From Poa pratensis (taxonomy: Eukaryota; Streptophyta; Magnoliopsida; Poales; Poaceae), in assembly GCA_947311845.1 (NCBI GenBank), contig CAMZMU010000041.1, positions 138,470,687 to 138,534,686 on the forward strand: a DNA stretch of 64,000 nucleotides. The letters run 5' to 3'. The notes beneath the pieces are model-generated. The model saw only the letters and a program-made list of their open reading frames with translations. It made no database searches and was not told the origin of the DNA. Each line of letters opens with the position of its first letter. Position 1 is the stretch's first letter. The position numbers and the translations under genes were made by a program. Shown piece by piece: positions 49,162-60,799 of this stretch.

Positions 49162-49649
49162 TTATAAGAAAGGGACCCGGTTCTCGTTCTCATGTTCTTT
49201 TTATCAAGCACATAATGGAGTTAGTACCAATGAGACGAATTCTCGAAGGTAGGTAACTCCATTAGATGTCAATCAATTAAAAATGTTGGTATTTTCTTAT
49301 GCACGGTCAATTAAGAAAAGTTTGACTTTCCAAAAATGCTGCACAGACTAGGGTGTGCGTATCCTTTCCGCCACAGGAACCGTCACACCCGCCGGCATCT
49401 CCGTCGTCCACCGTGGTCCACGCCACAAGTCGTGCCCCTGTCCGTCGCCGCATACCAAAACTCAGTCGCACCCCGTCCAGTCCAATCCCATCCGTCCACG
49501 ACGCCACGTGTCGAGCGATCGACCGCGTCGAGGCCTTCTGTCCGCCAATCTCGGCTCTTTATGAAAGGACGCATTTCACCGACGCTTCCTTTCTCCAGAA
49601 CCCACCACCAAACCCCTCCGTCTCCTTCCAGAGTCTTCTAGACTTCGCC
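49162..49649 (+). other. Split repeat (right half) and ankyrin gene promoter region
   Basis: The part 49200-49290 is the right half of the dispersed repeat seen at 5637-5725. From about 49370 GC content rises toward the ankyrin gene start; its 5' UTR is probably here. No distinct TATA box was identified. Confidence 0.5.
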
Positions 49650-52600
49650 ATGGGGAAGGGAAGCCGTCGCCGCGCCGGAGCCGGGCGGGGACGTGGGCCG
49701 GCGAGCGACGACGTCCAGCGGGTCGCCGCGAATCTCATCGACGCCGCCGCCCGCCGCGGGCTCCAGGTCACCGACGTGGGTACGTGCGTGCTCAAACCGC
49801 CGCGAATCTCCGCTTCGATTTCGTGTTCCGCTTCACCCTTCTGGGCGGGCATTTGCTCTACGATTCGAGGTCTCTAATGATGGCGCGTGGTGTTTCCTTC
49901 CCTCCTCGCGCGTCTAGGTTTCGGCCGCCAGGCCCGCCACTCGCCGCAGATGCAGTTCCTCTTGGCGTGTAACGAAGGCGACGTCGACCGCCTCAAGGGT
50001 AACATCCTCCTCCTCCTCCCTACTGGTGGTCTGGTGCTTAATGGCATTGCATCTGGAATCTGGGTTGGATTTTAGCCGTGGTTTCTGTTAGGCTTAATTT
50101 ACGCGCTCGCATACCGCTGGTGTGAGCTGTGAGGCTGGAGGGTGCGCGCCTTCTCTGTTTGAACAAATTTGCATGTAAACATTTTTGGGATGGTGCTTGC
50201 GTGAGTACGTCGCTCGCTTTGCTGCTTCCTTTGGCTGCACGAATGTGGTGGTGAGATGTTCTGTTTAGTCGTTATATTCCCTGTGATTCTGTTCTCTGAT
50301 TGCGGATGCATGTACTCGTGTGCGTGCACGAGTAGGTTGTTCTAATCTGTATTCTGTAGTTGGTGCAGTCTTATGCTTGGTAAAAGTTGTATTGCATTTC
50401 GGAAATCACAGTTCCACAGTTTATTGAGAATTTTGATCTTGCTTTATGCATGCAACAATTTTGGTGGATATTGGGTTATATGCAAGTTTGTGTCTTAACG
50501 ACTAACGTGGTTCTTGTGAATATTGGGTGTTGCAGCCGTGGTAGACAGCATGGCTGAGGATGATAGGGAGTCGCTTGCCTCTGTGCGGGTTGAGGGCTTT
50601 GGGCCATTGCACTCAGCAAGCTCGGGTAATATGGCGATCTGCAAGTACTTGGTGGAGCAGCTTGGATTTGATGTCAATTCGGATGCTACTAATAAGGGCT
50701 CTGGTACGCGTCTTTTCTATATACTGCATATGATTCAATTCGCATATGGAATGTGTGTTATGCTCAGCATTCTACTGACAAGCATTTCATAATTTGTTTC
50801 AGCTCTTGCCTTTTTTATGCACTGTATTGTTTTTATATTGTGTAGTGTGGCATTGTATAACTGAAACATTAACTTAGTATGGGAACACTGATGGAAGGCC
50901 CTTTAATCTAAAATTGACTCTTCGTCTATCATTTTGTTTGGAAGAAACAACAGTATGAGGGTTGATAGTATAATAGAAACAAAGGTTTAGATCGTTGGTC
51001 TGGTAGAATACGGACACACCAATAAGGCAATTGACAGCAGTAAAAACGAAAAGGAACCTGTAGGAGATTGCGGTTGATGCTTCCAACAATACACAATAAT
51101 ATTTCTTTCTGCAAGTACAATTGGTTATGCTATTTTCTGCGCTTTTTTAGAATTTGTACTCCTATTAATTTCATATTTCACATTCCTTTTTACTAGTGAA
51201 CCTGACTCTACATGATTCTTCTGAACGGATAGTGCATATGCTTATAAATGATATTTTGTCACAGTATTAGTCGTACTGCCTTGTTTATATGTACCTGCTA
51301 TGCAGTGATCTGAGAGATTTCAGTCTTCAGTATTGCAATACATCCCTTTGTATGCTGAAGAATGCTGCAGTGGACTTCTTATGTCCCACTGTTTGTTGTC
51401 ACAATCTGCCATGGTGTTAATATTTGACACCATTGCTCTATTGTAATGCTCTTTGCAGGTGTGACACCTTTGCATTGTGCAGTGTCACATGAGAAAGTGA
51501 TTGCTGTGAGGTATTTTCTTGAAAAGGGTGCTGATCCCAATATAGAAGACTCCAACAACGGCACAACTTCTCTGCATGAGGCAGTAGCATTAGGTGCCTA
51601 TTTCTGCACATTCTTCTCAGTTATAAATGATTACTCACTTCCTCTGTGTAAAGTTATCGTTGCATAATGTCTCACTTTCCTTGTTTAATGTCTTCCCAAC
51701 CTTATTAGATGGGTGACTATCCCAACTTTGTCTTTATGTTGCGATGCAAAGTGGCAATATTAATAAGTGATGGTTCCACTACATAACTTTTTTATACATA
51801 TCCTAAATTGAGTTTGTCTTGTGAATCAAAACTTTTGCCTACCTGTTGTATATTCTAATAGGATATAGATTCAAAGTGCATGGCTGTCTTCTTTTACTTA
51901 AAGCACGCCATTCATGTAATTCTTTGTTCCTTTATTCATAGGCTATGATGAAATTGCACAACTGCTGCTAGCAAAGGGAGCCAATGTTGATGAACCTTCT
52001 GATCATGGGACGCCTCTAGTTGCTGCTGCAGCTCATGGGAAGTTCAGTACTATGAAGATTCTGTTGGCGCACCATGCAGACGTAAGTTAATAAATTGATG
52101 TTCTTTCCCTTGTGCTTAATTTTTTTTTTTGCATTGAAACCTGGGAGCTTTATTTCTTCACTAACATCCTATTACAATCCACCGGCAAGCTAGGAATGAG
52201 AAAGCTTGGGCTTTCATCAAGCCAACTATACTTTTTCCTGATTAGTTATTTATGCATTGATAATCTGTAGAATCTTATTTATTATGCATGGCATATTGGA
52301 AGTGACTTGCGGTTTTAAATAAAATTACAGCCAAACAAAGTCTCATGGAAGTTTGGTACACCCCTGTCAACAACCCTTTATGCCACTCCTGATAGAATGG
52401 ACGAATCCACTTGCTTAAAGTGCATGAAACTTCTTGTCGAGGTCTGGTACCCACTTTACATTCTGCATGTATTGATTGCTCGAGGAAATCGTATGCATGT
52501 GAAAAGATATTATCTGTATTCACATGCTTTTATGTTACATTTGTTCATCCACAGGCTGGTGCTGATGTCAAGTGTACAAATCCTGAGACTCCATTGGCGA

Positions 52601-52695
52601 TAGCAACTACCAATGGCTTAACTAAATGTGTTGAATACTTGTTGGAGGTTGCTAAAAATGTTCCCATTAAACATGATACTGATGTTAGTTCCTAA
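49650..52695 (+). CDS. Ankyrin-repeat protein, seven exons (probably 5' part of an ANK-TPR gene)
   Basis: Inferred exons: 49650-49779, 49918-49998, 50536-50703, 51459-51593, 51942-52081, 52331-52441 and 52555-52695. All introns are GT-AG and the spliced length is 906 nt (301 residues). The N-terminus is basic (MGKGSRRRAGAGRGRG). Ankyrin repeats run from about residue 75 to 285: GFGPLHSASSGNMAICKYLV, TPLHCAVSHEKVIAVRYFLE, TSLHEAVALGYDEIAQLLLA, TPLVAAAAHGKFSTMKILLA, and ETPLAIATTNGLTKCVEYLL. Ankyrin arrays bind partner proteins. The frame stops in VSS at 52695, but GTTAGT at 52684 could be a donor, and a TPR-type exon lies at 62499. In grasses such ankyrin arrays are commonly joined to C-terminal TPRs. 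I infer that insertions have separated or truncated the gene. Confidence 0.8.
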
Positions 52696-53089
52696 ACCTT
52701 GATACTTGATACTCAACATCATTGTTATTATCTTTGCACTTGTTGGATAAACTTGCCTGGGTGATGAATACTATGCAATACAGTCTCTCGGAGACTCGGA
52801 GTGCATGGAGACCACAGTCCTTGTTTGCTGCTCATTTCGTCTTGTTGTATTCAGACCTGTTGCTGTTTTTTAAACAGTACAGTACAGTCCAGTTCTTCCG
52901 AAAAGAATAATCTATAATTCCATTGCATCATTAATTTGCATTTGATGTGAATAATTTCACGTTTTGGCATAGTGTTTAATGATTTTATTAGTTTATTGTG
53001 AAAATTTAGATTTATACATTCCTCAACACAAACCAAAGAACTTTGTTTCCTTCTGATGACCTTGGTTGTCATTTACCACATTATGATAT
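52696..53089. other. Probable intron of the ankyrin gene, left of the MULE
   Basis: AT-rich and non-coding. The MULE target duplication begins at 53090. Confidence 0.5.
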
Positions 53090-53099
53090 AGAGGAAATT

Positions 53100-53114
53100 G
53101 GGCGTATAGCTCAG
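53100..53114 (+). repeat. MULE left TIR
   Basis: GGGCGTATAGCTCAG, matching the inverted right end at 13 of 15 positions. Confidence 0.88.
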
Positions 53115-53565
53115 TTACTACGTTTTTTCAGGGAATTGGCTGCGATGCGACATAGTTGGAGATAATAGCTAGGGTACGACGCTTGAGAGCAGCAAAATAG
53201 CCACGACCCACCCATTGTGATGAAACGGCCGTGTCACTTACTTGTGCTAGTTAAGGAGGGTTTAGCGGACGTGGGACCCACTAACTTGTACCCGGTCAAC
53301 TCAACCGGTTCGAGCGACCGCACAGACCGACCTTGCCCTACCGCGCCATCTGAACCCCGACAGTGGGCGCCCTGCTCCCTCTCCGGCGGCGGAGCTATCC
53401 ACTCCTGGGCGTCGAATTCGTTGTCGCCGGCATCTGGGGTGAGTCAAATCGAACCCGCGTGGCCTTCCCTTCGTAATTCTGCCCCAAATCTGACACATTC
53501 CCTGCCGTTTTTGCTCGCGGCCAGGCGTATTGGAGGGGGGGAAGCAGCCCGGAAGAAGGAGGTAG

Positions 53566-56500
53566 ATGGCGAGCTCCGCGGAGCCGGCACAGTCAAATTC
53601 GAGGTAATTCATCACTCTCGTGCACATTCCGCTTTCGATTTGAGCTCGTTCACTTCCAAGTCATCAAATTCTACTGTCGTCACATTCCCGCGTCGTTGTC
53701 AAAACAGGGGAGATGCCCGAAAAAGTTTCGAATTGGGTGTCAAATTTATGCTATCTCAGGCGAAGCTAGCTGATGGTAGCGTGAGGACCATAGATCACGA
53801 CACATTAGTTAGTTTGGAGCTTTCATTTTACGACATCGATCCACAAGAACTAGTGAACCAAGAAGAGAAAGCGGTGAGAGATATTGTGGAGAAAATAGGG
53901 GAGAGTATTCCTTGGGGTCCAGAGCAAGAAGTGGCATTGCTACGGTACGAAGATTGGAAGGGAGAGTATGTGAGAATGGAGGATGGCGAAGCCGTTGTTG
54001 ATGAAATCGATAAACAAGAGGGCTTTGAAAAGAAACGTGCTACACTTCTTGCCGAGCTGGTTGATCTGAAATCAGATTCAAGAGTAGGATATGTGGCATC
54101 AAAGTTGGCTATGCAGATTGCAGATGATGAGTGGGCTGCAGCTAGACAGATAATGCCCATTGTAACCGAATTGACAGTGTTAGCAGATGATGCACAAGAC
54201 CCAGCCCGTGATGGTGCTGCTAATGGGGTGGCTGGTACGGGCCCGGCTGTTGTTGACTGGAATTCAGTAGAACTGAAAGAGCTTACTGATTTGGTCATTG
54301 CACCCTTGGATGACACTGAGATGGCAGACCTTTTTGGAATTCCAGTCGATGATAAAGACAAGGAGAAGAAGAAGAGGGATGCGGCTAATGCGGCTGCTGG
54401 TTCTGGAGTTGTGGATGCAGAGTTGATGAAGGAAGCTGCTGATGATGTAGATGATGAAAATGATGATGAGATGATAAATGTATATGACAAAGATAACCCT
54501 GTAATTGCAGTAGGAAAGTATTTTCCAACCATGGCTGAGTTTAGGATGTGTTACAGGACTTATGCAGTGAAGAAGCAGTTTGACAGCAAGACTCTGTGGA
54601 CAGATACAAAGAAATTTTATGCGAAGTGCAAAGGCTTTGATGGCAGTGCCCAACCTTGCAAGTGGTACATTTCTGCTAGACGCCAACCTGATGGCAGTAC
54701 AATCAGAATTAATCAAATCCCCAATGAACATACTTGTATTACTAGTTCACAGAATCCCTCAACCATGACATCACAGGCCTGGGTTGCACAAAAGATCACT
54801 CCTATTTTAGCCAAAACACCAAACACTACTGCAAAGAGACTGAAATTAGACATGGAAGCCCAGTACCCTATTAAGCTGAAATATACCACAGTGTGGAAGG
54901 CAAAACAGAAGGCAATGAAAGAACTATATGGTGATTGGGCAAATACCTTCAGGATGCTGTATAGTTTCAAGGCAGAGGTGGAGAAGAGGTCACCTGGCAG
55001 TATTGTGGAGATAGATACCGAGGTTGCACCTGATGGCAAGGTATTTTTCTCCAAATTTTTTATGGCTTTGAAGCCTTGCACCGATGGCTTCAAAGCAGGG
55101 TGTCGGCCATATTTGAGCATAGACTCATCTTTTTTGACTGGAAAGTGGAATGGTCAATTGGCAGCATGCAATGCTCTAGATGGACACAACTGGATGTTTC
55201 CTGTTGCTATTGGCCTGTTTCAATCAGAGACAGAGATTTCATGGACATGGTTCATGATGCAGTTGAAAAGATCCATTGGGACAGTGACACCTTTGGCTAT
55301 ACACACTGATGCTTGTAAAGGGCTAGAAAATGCTGTCAAGGCCGTATTTCCACATGCTGAGCAGAGGGAGTGCTTCGGGCATATGTGGATGAATGTGATC
55401 AAGAAACATAGAGGAGAAGATTTTGGGCGACTGTGGCCAGCAGCAAGATCTTACTCGAAACAGACACATGCTTATCACCTTGCGAAGGTTATTGCAGCAG
55501 ATCCTGAGTTTCAGCACTGGCTGGAAGCATACCATTCTCTTTTGTGGTATAGGTCAGGATTTAATACAGACATCAAGTGTGATCATATCAACAACAATCT
55601 AGCAGAAAGTTTTAACAACAAGGTGAAAGAGTTAAAAGACTTGCCTGTGCATGACATGGTTGACCAAATCAGGATCATAATCATGCGGATGTGGGAATTG
55701 AGAAGAAGAATAGGTGATGCTTTGCAAGGGGATAAGCTTCCAGCAGTGGTACAGCAGGTGGTTAACAGGAGCAGAAATCTTACACATTTGGCAGTTGAGA
55801 ATTCTTCATTGTGGGGAGCTGAAGTGAGAGATACCAAGACTGGAAGAAGGCATGTGGTTGACACTGAACTGCATGAATGCACTTGCCTCGAGTGGCAACA
55901 TACTGGAAAACCATGTGAGCATGCCATACTCTTCTTGGCTGGAAAACCGAGGGTAAACATGCACCCTTATCTGCATGAGTATTATTCAGTAGCAAGATTC
56001 AAGGCTGCGTATGCAGCTCCAATACCAGCACTTACAGATCAGTCGCAGTGGCCTGAAGTGCCTTTTGATTTTGATATGTGTCCCCCCTTGCCAAAAGAAA
56101 GGCTGGCAGGCCTAAAATGAGCAGATTCAAGGCCTGGTTTGAGAAAGGAGGCTGTAGTAAGAGGGCGAAAAAAGATGACAAACCAAAACGGCCTCAGAAA
56201 GGTACCAAAAATAGATGCAAGGAGTGTCAGGTACTTGGTCACCGAGCTGGATCATCCAAATGTCGGTACCCTCGTCCACAACAACCAAAGTAAGTTGAAG
56301 TATTTGATCATTTATTTAAATTCAACTGCAATTCTACTCTGTTTTCATACTCTGTTTTATTTTTTCAGAGCAAAGGCTGGAAGTGAGCCCATTGTTGTTG
56401 ACAATCTCTGGGCAACAAAAGGGCAAGACAAAATGGCCGAAGACAGATAAGTGTGCCATCTGAATCAGTTCTGAATGATGTGGTGCCATCTAATTCAGTT

Positions 56501-56767
56501 TTGGATGATGTGGTGCAAACTGATTCAGTTTTGGATGATGTGGTGCCATCTGATGCAGTTCTTGATGCCGCGGTGCAAAATGAAGCTGACGCTGAAGCTG
56601 TTCCAGAACTGAATCTGTCATCTGAAGAGGTGTCATCTGAAGACGAAGAACGACTTGTGTGGCCTCGGCCTCGTATGACTGACTCGAAGAAAACCAAGAG
56701 CATGAGGGTTTTGTCTGGTGTGCCGACACAATCTGGTGGTACGAACAAGAGAAAATCGAGAGCGTGA
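53566..56767 (+). pseudogene. MULE transposase (mudrA-like), frameshifted
   Basis: The proposed start ATG is at 53566 (MASSAEPAQSNSR), with a 104-bp intron 53604-53707. This joins frame precisely; the open frame through the intron from 53217 is fortuitous. An acidic region precedes a MuDR-type DNA-binding segment (about 54510-54760: VGKYFPTMAEFRMCYRTYAV, CKWYISARR, EHTC). The MULE catalytic core has D at 55122 (SIDSSFL), D at 55308 (HTDACKGL), C-x2-H (ECFGHMW) and E at 55605 (NLAESFNNKV). A SWIM finger follows at 55878-55922 (CTCLEWQHTGKPCEH). The frame fails at 56118. A linked frame carries the CCHC knuckle CKECQVLGHRAGSSKC (56216-56263), an intron 56290-56368, and a tail of 10-residue repeats to 56767. 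The break looks like loss of one C in the six-C run 56082-56087. A second frame change lies near 56450. Confidence 0.9.
56451..56575 (+). repeat. 30-bp coding minisatellite in the transposase tail
   Basis: About four units of 30 bp encode variants of VPSxSVLDDV (start GTGCCATCTGAATCAGTT). Confidence 0.85.
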
Positions 56768-56957
56768 AATTTGAGATGAAACTTGAGCCGTGAAATTTGT
56801 GTAATAATTTGAATTTGATTTTGAATTTGGTTTTGAATTTGAACCAAATTCAAAATTGTGTGAAATATTTCTCACAATTTGAACCAACCCTGATTTCTCA
56901 GTTGTTATGCTCGTTTTGTGAACAATCCTTCCCTTTTGCTAGGGTAAACATCTCCAA

Positions 56958-57150
56958 CAAGTAAGCGGTTCTCCAAAATGAGCTACAAAAGAGCCCCAAA
57001 GGTAGCCCAAACAGCCCCATTTCTAATCTGGTCATTTTTTCGACCATCTCCAAATGATCTCAAACTCTAGGGTTAACATCTATTGCACTAATATAGTGCC
57101 CTAGACCAATATGGAGTCATTTATCAAAACATAGAACCACTTCTCTTCAC
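56958..57150 (+). repeat. MULE internal direct repeat, copy 1
   Basis: GTAGCCCAAACAGCCCCATTT, TCTCCAAATGA and AGGGTTAACATCTA, through CCAATATGGAGTCATTT, recur in the same order at 59220-59395. Confidence 0.8.
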
Positions 57151-57811
57151 ACATAAGAGTTCATAGTTTGAGATGTGAGATTTCACACCATATTGAAGCA
57201 TTTCTTGTTTAATTATATCTAGACCTTGTCTATCAGTTGGAGTTGTTAGTACATGACAAAATAAGAACATGTGCACTGGATTTTCATTTTTTTGATGTTT
57301 TTTGAATATTTCATGAATATTTCAAATTCGGCCAAACTCAAGCCAAATCAGCATTTAAACAAGTTTTAAACATGAAAATGAAAAACCAAGCTTGGATCCT
57401 TCTTAGTCAATCCAAAATGAAGCTTTGGTGAGTTTTTTGTAAATTTCATGTTGCAAATCCCAAACCACCTCTCTTCACACATAAGAGTTCATAGTTTGAG
57501 ATGTGAGATTTCACACCATATTGAAGCATTTCTTGTTTAATATGTATCTAGACCTTGTCTATCAGTTGGATCTGTTAGTACATGACAAAATAAGACATGT
57601 GCACTGGATTTTCATTTTTTTGATGTTTTTTAATATTTTATGATTATTTCAAATTCGGCCTATTTCACACCATATTGAAACATTTCTTGTTTAATATGTA
57701 TCTAGACCTTGTTATCAGTTGGAGTGTTAGTACATGACAAAATAAGACATGTGCACTGGATTTTCATTTTTTTGATGTTTTTTGAATATTTTATGATTAT
57801 TTCAAATTCGG
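57142..57811 (+). repeat. Three tandem copies of a ~190-bp AT-rich unit
   Basis: Units at about 57142-57331, 57470-57661 and 57662-57811 (last truncated) share TTTCACACCATATTGAAGCA, CTAGACCTTGTCTATCAGTT and GTGCACTGGATTTTCATTTT. They lie between the transposase and the 133-residue gene. No coding. Confidence 0.88.
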
Positions 57812-58280
57812 ATGCAACGTCGACCGTTCATCCGTGTGATCGCTACCTTGCTGCACTGTGGCCGTGCGATCTGGCCCTGAGCTAACACACGATCCGTGGG
57901 ATGGCTGGTTCTGCTACCTGATTGGCTGAGAAGCGGTGCACTCGTCGGACCGTTGGATTGAGCGGACCCTCGTAGACGCATGCATGCCATCGAGTGGGCC
58001 CCGCTGAGCGATTCGACGGCAGTGCATGCAGACGTCTCATCTGAGCAATTTCGCGCTGCACCCCGCTGCGCTGTACGCCACGTAGTATCAGGGCTATTGT
58101 TGCTCTTTTTTTGACGGATTGACTTTTGCGGCGGGACGGCGGCGCGCTTGCAGTGTGCACGCAGACCAGAAATGAATCGACCGGCTGCGCGCTTGCAGTG
58201 TGCGCGTGCCTCTTCCCAACCATCACATTAAACCGAGTTTTACACTTCACCTCCCCACCATCGCATTAAACAAGATCCGC

Positions 58281-58289
58281 TATAAAATA
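58281..58289 (+). promoter_or_regulatory. TATA box of the 133-residue gene
   Basis: TATAAAATA lies 120 bp before the ATG, with a C/A-rich leader between. Upstream, GCGCGCTTGCAGTGTG occurs twice (about 58142 and 58186). Confidence 0.7.
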
Positions 58290-58400
58290 GCACCCAGTTC
58301 TTCTCCAAGTCGCACACCGCATCCCATCTTCCTCCAACCCTCTTCTCTCAAACAAGCAAACAAGCAGCCGCCCCGCCCGCCCCTAGCAGCCCCAGCAACC

Positions 58401-58802
58401 ATGGAGTACAGCGCCCCGACCTACCGCCTCCCCAACCTCACGCGGGAGCACCGCTCTACCACGCCCAATCTCGTAGAGCATCGCCAGCTGCGCGTGTGGG
58501 CCTTCTCGAGGTGGAGGGGCGCAAGGGATCTAGCGGAGTTCTTCCTCTCGTCCGGCTTCCGCCACCTCCCTCGTGGCGGGCCGCCCATGTACCGGCTCGA
58601 GGAGTTCTATGATGGCGGCCTCGTCATCGGCTACTACGTCACCTTCACCAACCTCTTCGACGCACTCCTCCTCCGTCGGAAGGCGTTTTGGTATGGGTGC
58701 GAGTACATCGCATTCACGCCGTTCAACGTCTTCACGGACTTCACCGACATCTTCCACTACCGGGGCACCATCCACGGCCTCCCCTACGAGGACGACGAGT
58801 GA
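58401..58802 (+). CDS. Uncharacterised 133-residue protein carried by the MULE
   Basis: Intact single-exon gene: TATA box at 58281, leader, ACCATGG start context, GC-rich coding, stop at 58802. The N-terminus reads MEYSAPTYRLPNLTREHRST. The middle is Trp/Arg-rich (LRVWAFSRWRGARDLAEFFL). The C-terminal half is rich in aromatic residues (YDGGLVIGYYVTFTNLFDAL, FWYGCEYIAFTPFNVFTDFT) and ends acidic (YEDDE). There is no signal peptide or clear membrane span, and no domain I recognise. It lies between two copies of a MULE internal repeat, so it is part of the element or was captured by it. Its function is unknown. Integrity next to a damaged transposase hints at recent activity or selection. Confidence 0.75.
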   Translation: MEYSAPTYRLPNLTREHRSTTPNLVEHRQLRVWAFSRWRGARDLAEFFLSSGFRHLPRGGPPMYRLEEFYDGGLVIGYYVTFTNLFDALLLRRKAFWYGCEYIAFTPFNVFTDFTDIFHYRGTIHGLPYEDDE

Positions 58803-59774
58803 GCCACCAAGGAGGAGCCAAGGAGGAGCCCAGGAGAAGGTCAAGGAGAAGTGCCCCAAGGAGAACTCTTAGTGCCCTAGTTTATTTCGGGCTTATTTCC
58901 ATGTTTATTTATTTCCATCCTAGTTTATTTCTCGTAAGTTGTAAGAGGGCACACGTTATAAGTGTGCTAGTCGTGTAAGAGGGCACACGTTATAAGTGTG
59001 CATTTTATTAATCTTATGTCGTTATAAGTGTGCTAGTCTTCAACCCACATTTATTTAAAACTACATTTTTCTACTTATTTTTCATTGGTCGCTGATGTAC
59101 AAATAAAAAATAACTAGTTAAGGACTGCAATTTTCAATCGTGGAAAATAAAAAAATATAAATTAAATTTATAACACTCACGGTGGTCAAGGAGTACAATC
59201 TCATGGTGGTCAAAATCTTCCTTGTTCTAAAAAAGAGCCCGAAACGTAGCCCAAACAACCTCATTTCTAATCCGAGGAATTTTTTAACCTTCTCCAAATG
59301 AACTCAAACTTAGGGTTAACATCTAGTGCACAAATATAGTGTCCGTGACCAATATGGAGTCATTTCATAGAACTATAAAAAAACCACTTCTATGTACACA
59401 TCCAATTAGACATTTCTTTTAACTTGACACGTCATTTATTGGCCAACAAACAATATTTCATTTAAACCATTGTTTCTGTCCAACAACGGCTTGGCCCAAC
59501 AACAGGTCCAGCAACGGGCCCAACAACATGAAATTCTTTTTTTCCCTGCACCTATTTTAAGCGAGCACTGACGGCTTGGCCCAACAACGGGCCCATGAAC
59601 TTGTCGGTTTTTCTATTTCGAAAACGGCTAACTTTTTTTTAGAAAGCTCGGAAACGGCTAACTGAACCTGTTCGAGGTGTTAACTGATTTCAGAGCTAAT
59701 TTAGTCGAATCATAACATTGTTCATAAGACAAACAGCTCCTAAATCGAAATCCCCAACTCCTAAATCGAAATTT
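58803..59774. other. MULE interior: short repeats between two genes
   Basis: At 58935-59035 the phrase GTAAGAGGGCACACGTTATAA occurs twice, followed by a third partial copy. From 59220 to 59395 is copy 2 of the MULE direct repeat. Between 59470 and 59600 GGCTTGGCCCAACAAC occurs twice. No coding. Confidence 0.6.
59220..59395 (+). repeat. MULE internal direct repeat, copy 2
   Basis: Counterpart of 56958-57150, more diverged. The two copies bracket the 133-residue gene. Confidence 0.8.
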
Positions 59775-60397
59775 CTAATTCGAACGACAAAGATACACCA
59801 AATAAATGGCAATGATACACACATAAAATGCTCCGGCCATCATGTTTGACTGCTTCTTCAATTCCACAAGCTGGCTCAACTGCTTCTTCAACTGCTTGTT
59901 CAATTTCTGCAACTCCCTATTCACCAAAACATCCTCCTCCAATGGAGGAGGGCCCAATGGAGGACGATCGGCTCTGTATGAGATCTCCTCCTCCACAGCA
60001 GATGAGATGGCAGCCTCCTGGATTGGGGGCCCCTGAATTGGGGGCAGCAATTCAACTTGAAGCCCTCGATCCCGAATATACTTGTCCATCCACACAAAAT
60101 AGCCGCATTCCGCCAAATCCTGAAAAGGGGAACGAAAACACTAATTTCCAAATCCATAGTGCAAAATCAAATTCAGGCCAAATCGAGACAAATCAATACA
60201 AACCCTACCTTTCCATCCTTCCCACGATGCGGGGCGCTCTCGCATTTGACAAATTCCCGACCGACATTGCCCCTCGTCGAGCGCACACATATCAAGCGCT
60301 TAAGTGGATCTAGGCGAGGGCAGTCCGGGCATGTAGTCATCGGGACTTCTCCATAACGCGGCCATGACTTCTGGGAGCCAGAAGCGGAGCTCGACAT
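59775..60397 (-). CDS. GRF-type zinc-finger protein carried by the MULE
   Basis: Two exons on the minus strand, 60397-60209 (63 codons exactly) and 60119-59775, joined across a GT-AG intron in frame; 177 residues. The start MSSSASGSQKSWPRYGE is a common opening of grass GRF-finger proteins. The finger uses C23, C26 (CPDC), the G46-R47-E48-F49 motif, C52 and C68 (ECGYFVW). Residues about 115-150 form a likely coiled coil (VNRELQKLNKQLKKQLSQLV). Residues about 156-173 are hydrophobic (AGAFYVCIIAIYLVYLC), a candidate tail anchor. GRF fingers bind single-stranded nucleic acid in other proteins (for example TOP3A and NEIL3). The gene reads inward from the right TIR and converges on the transposase. 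No disruption is seen. Confidence 0.8.
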
Positions 60398-60527
60398 CCT
60401 TCGCCGCCGCCGCCGTGGACCGTTGCCGGAGAAGAGGAAGAAGAAGGTGCGCGGAAGAACAGAGGAAGAGAGGCAACGGTAATGTCGGGGGCAGGGCAGG
60501 ACCACGGGAGCGGGGCTCACTCTGCCT

Positions 60528-60536
60528 CTTTATAAA
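60528..60536 (-). promoter_or_regulatory. TATA-like box of the GRF gene
   Basis: TTTATAAAG on the minus strand, about 130 bp before the ATG and inside the right subterminal region of the MULE. Confidence 0.6.
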
Positions 60537-60799
60537 TGGATAAGGTTGACGTGGATAAGTGGTGGGTCCCTGTCTCAGTTGGCCCACAGTGGGTCCCGCG
60601 TTCCAATGGTTGCCTGGTGGGTCCCGCGTTCTAACAGCCCAGCTCACATAATCCAAATTGAAGCTGACAGTTTGCTTCCGTTTAAGGGCTAAAAGAGCCG
60701 TATCGGGCCGTCGCTATTTGGGCCGTTCCAACTGTCGCCTCTGAGCTATTTCATCGAACGACGTCGTTCTCCAGTGAATAGCATGTAAAGACGTCGCAC

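Noticed and set aside
53100..53118. tRNA-like 5' sequence (GGGCGTATAGCTCAGTTA)
   Set aside because: No acceptor, anticodon or T arm follows, and the sequence is the MULE left TIR, matched by the inverted right end and a target duplication.
53217..53565. N-terminal extension of the MULE transposase
   Set aside because: It is low-complexity leader; the ATG at 53566 followed by a frame-preserving GT-AG intron gives a better start.
56890..57811. CRISPR-like spaced repeats
   Set aside because: Units are about 190 bp, diverged and adjacent, in a plant MULE; not a CRISPR array.
57882..58250. 122-codon minus-strand frame upstream of the 133-residue gene
   Set aside because: No motif, and it overlaps the promoter region of a better supported gene.
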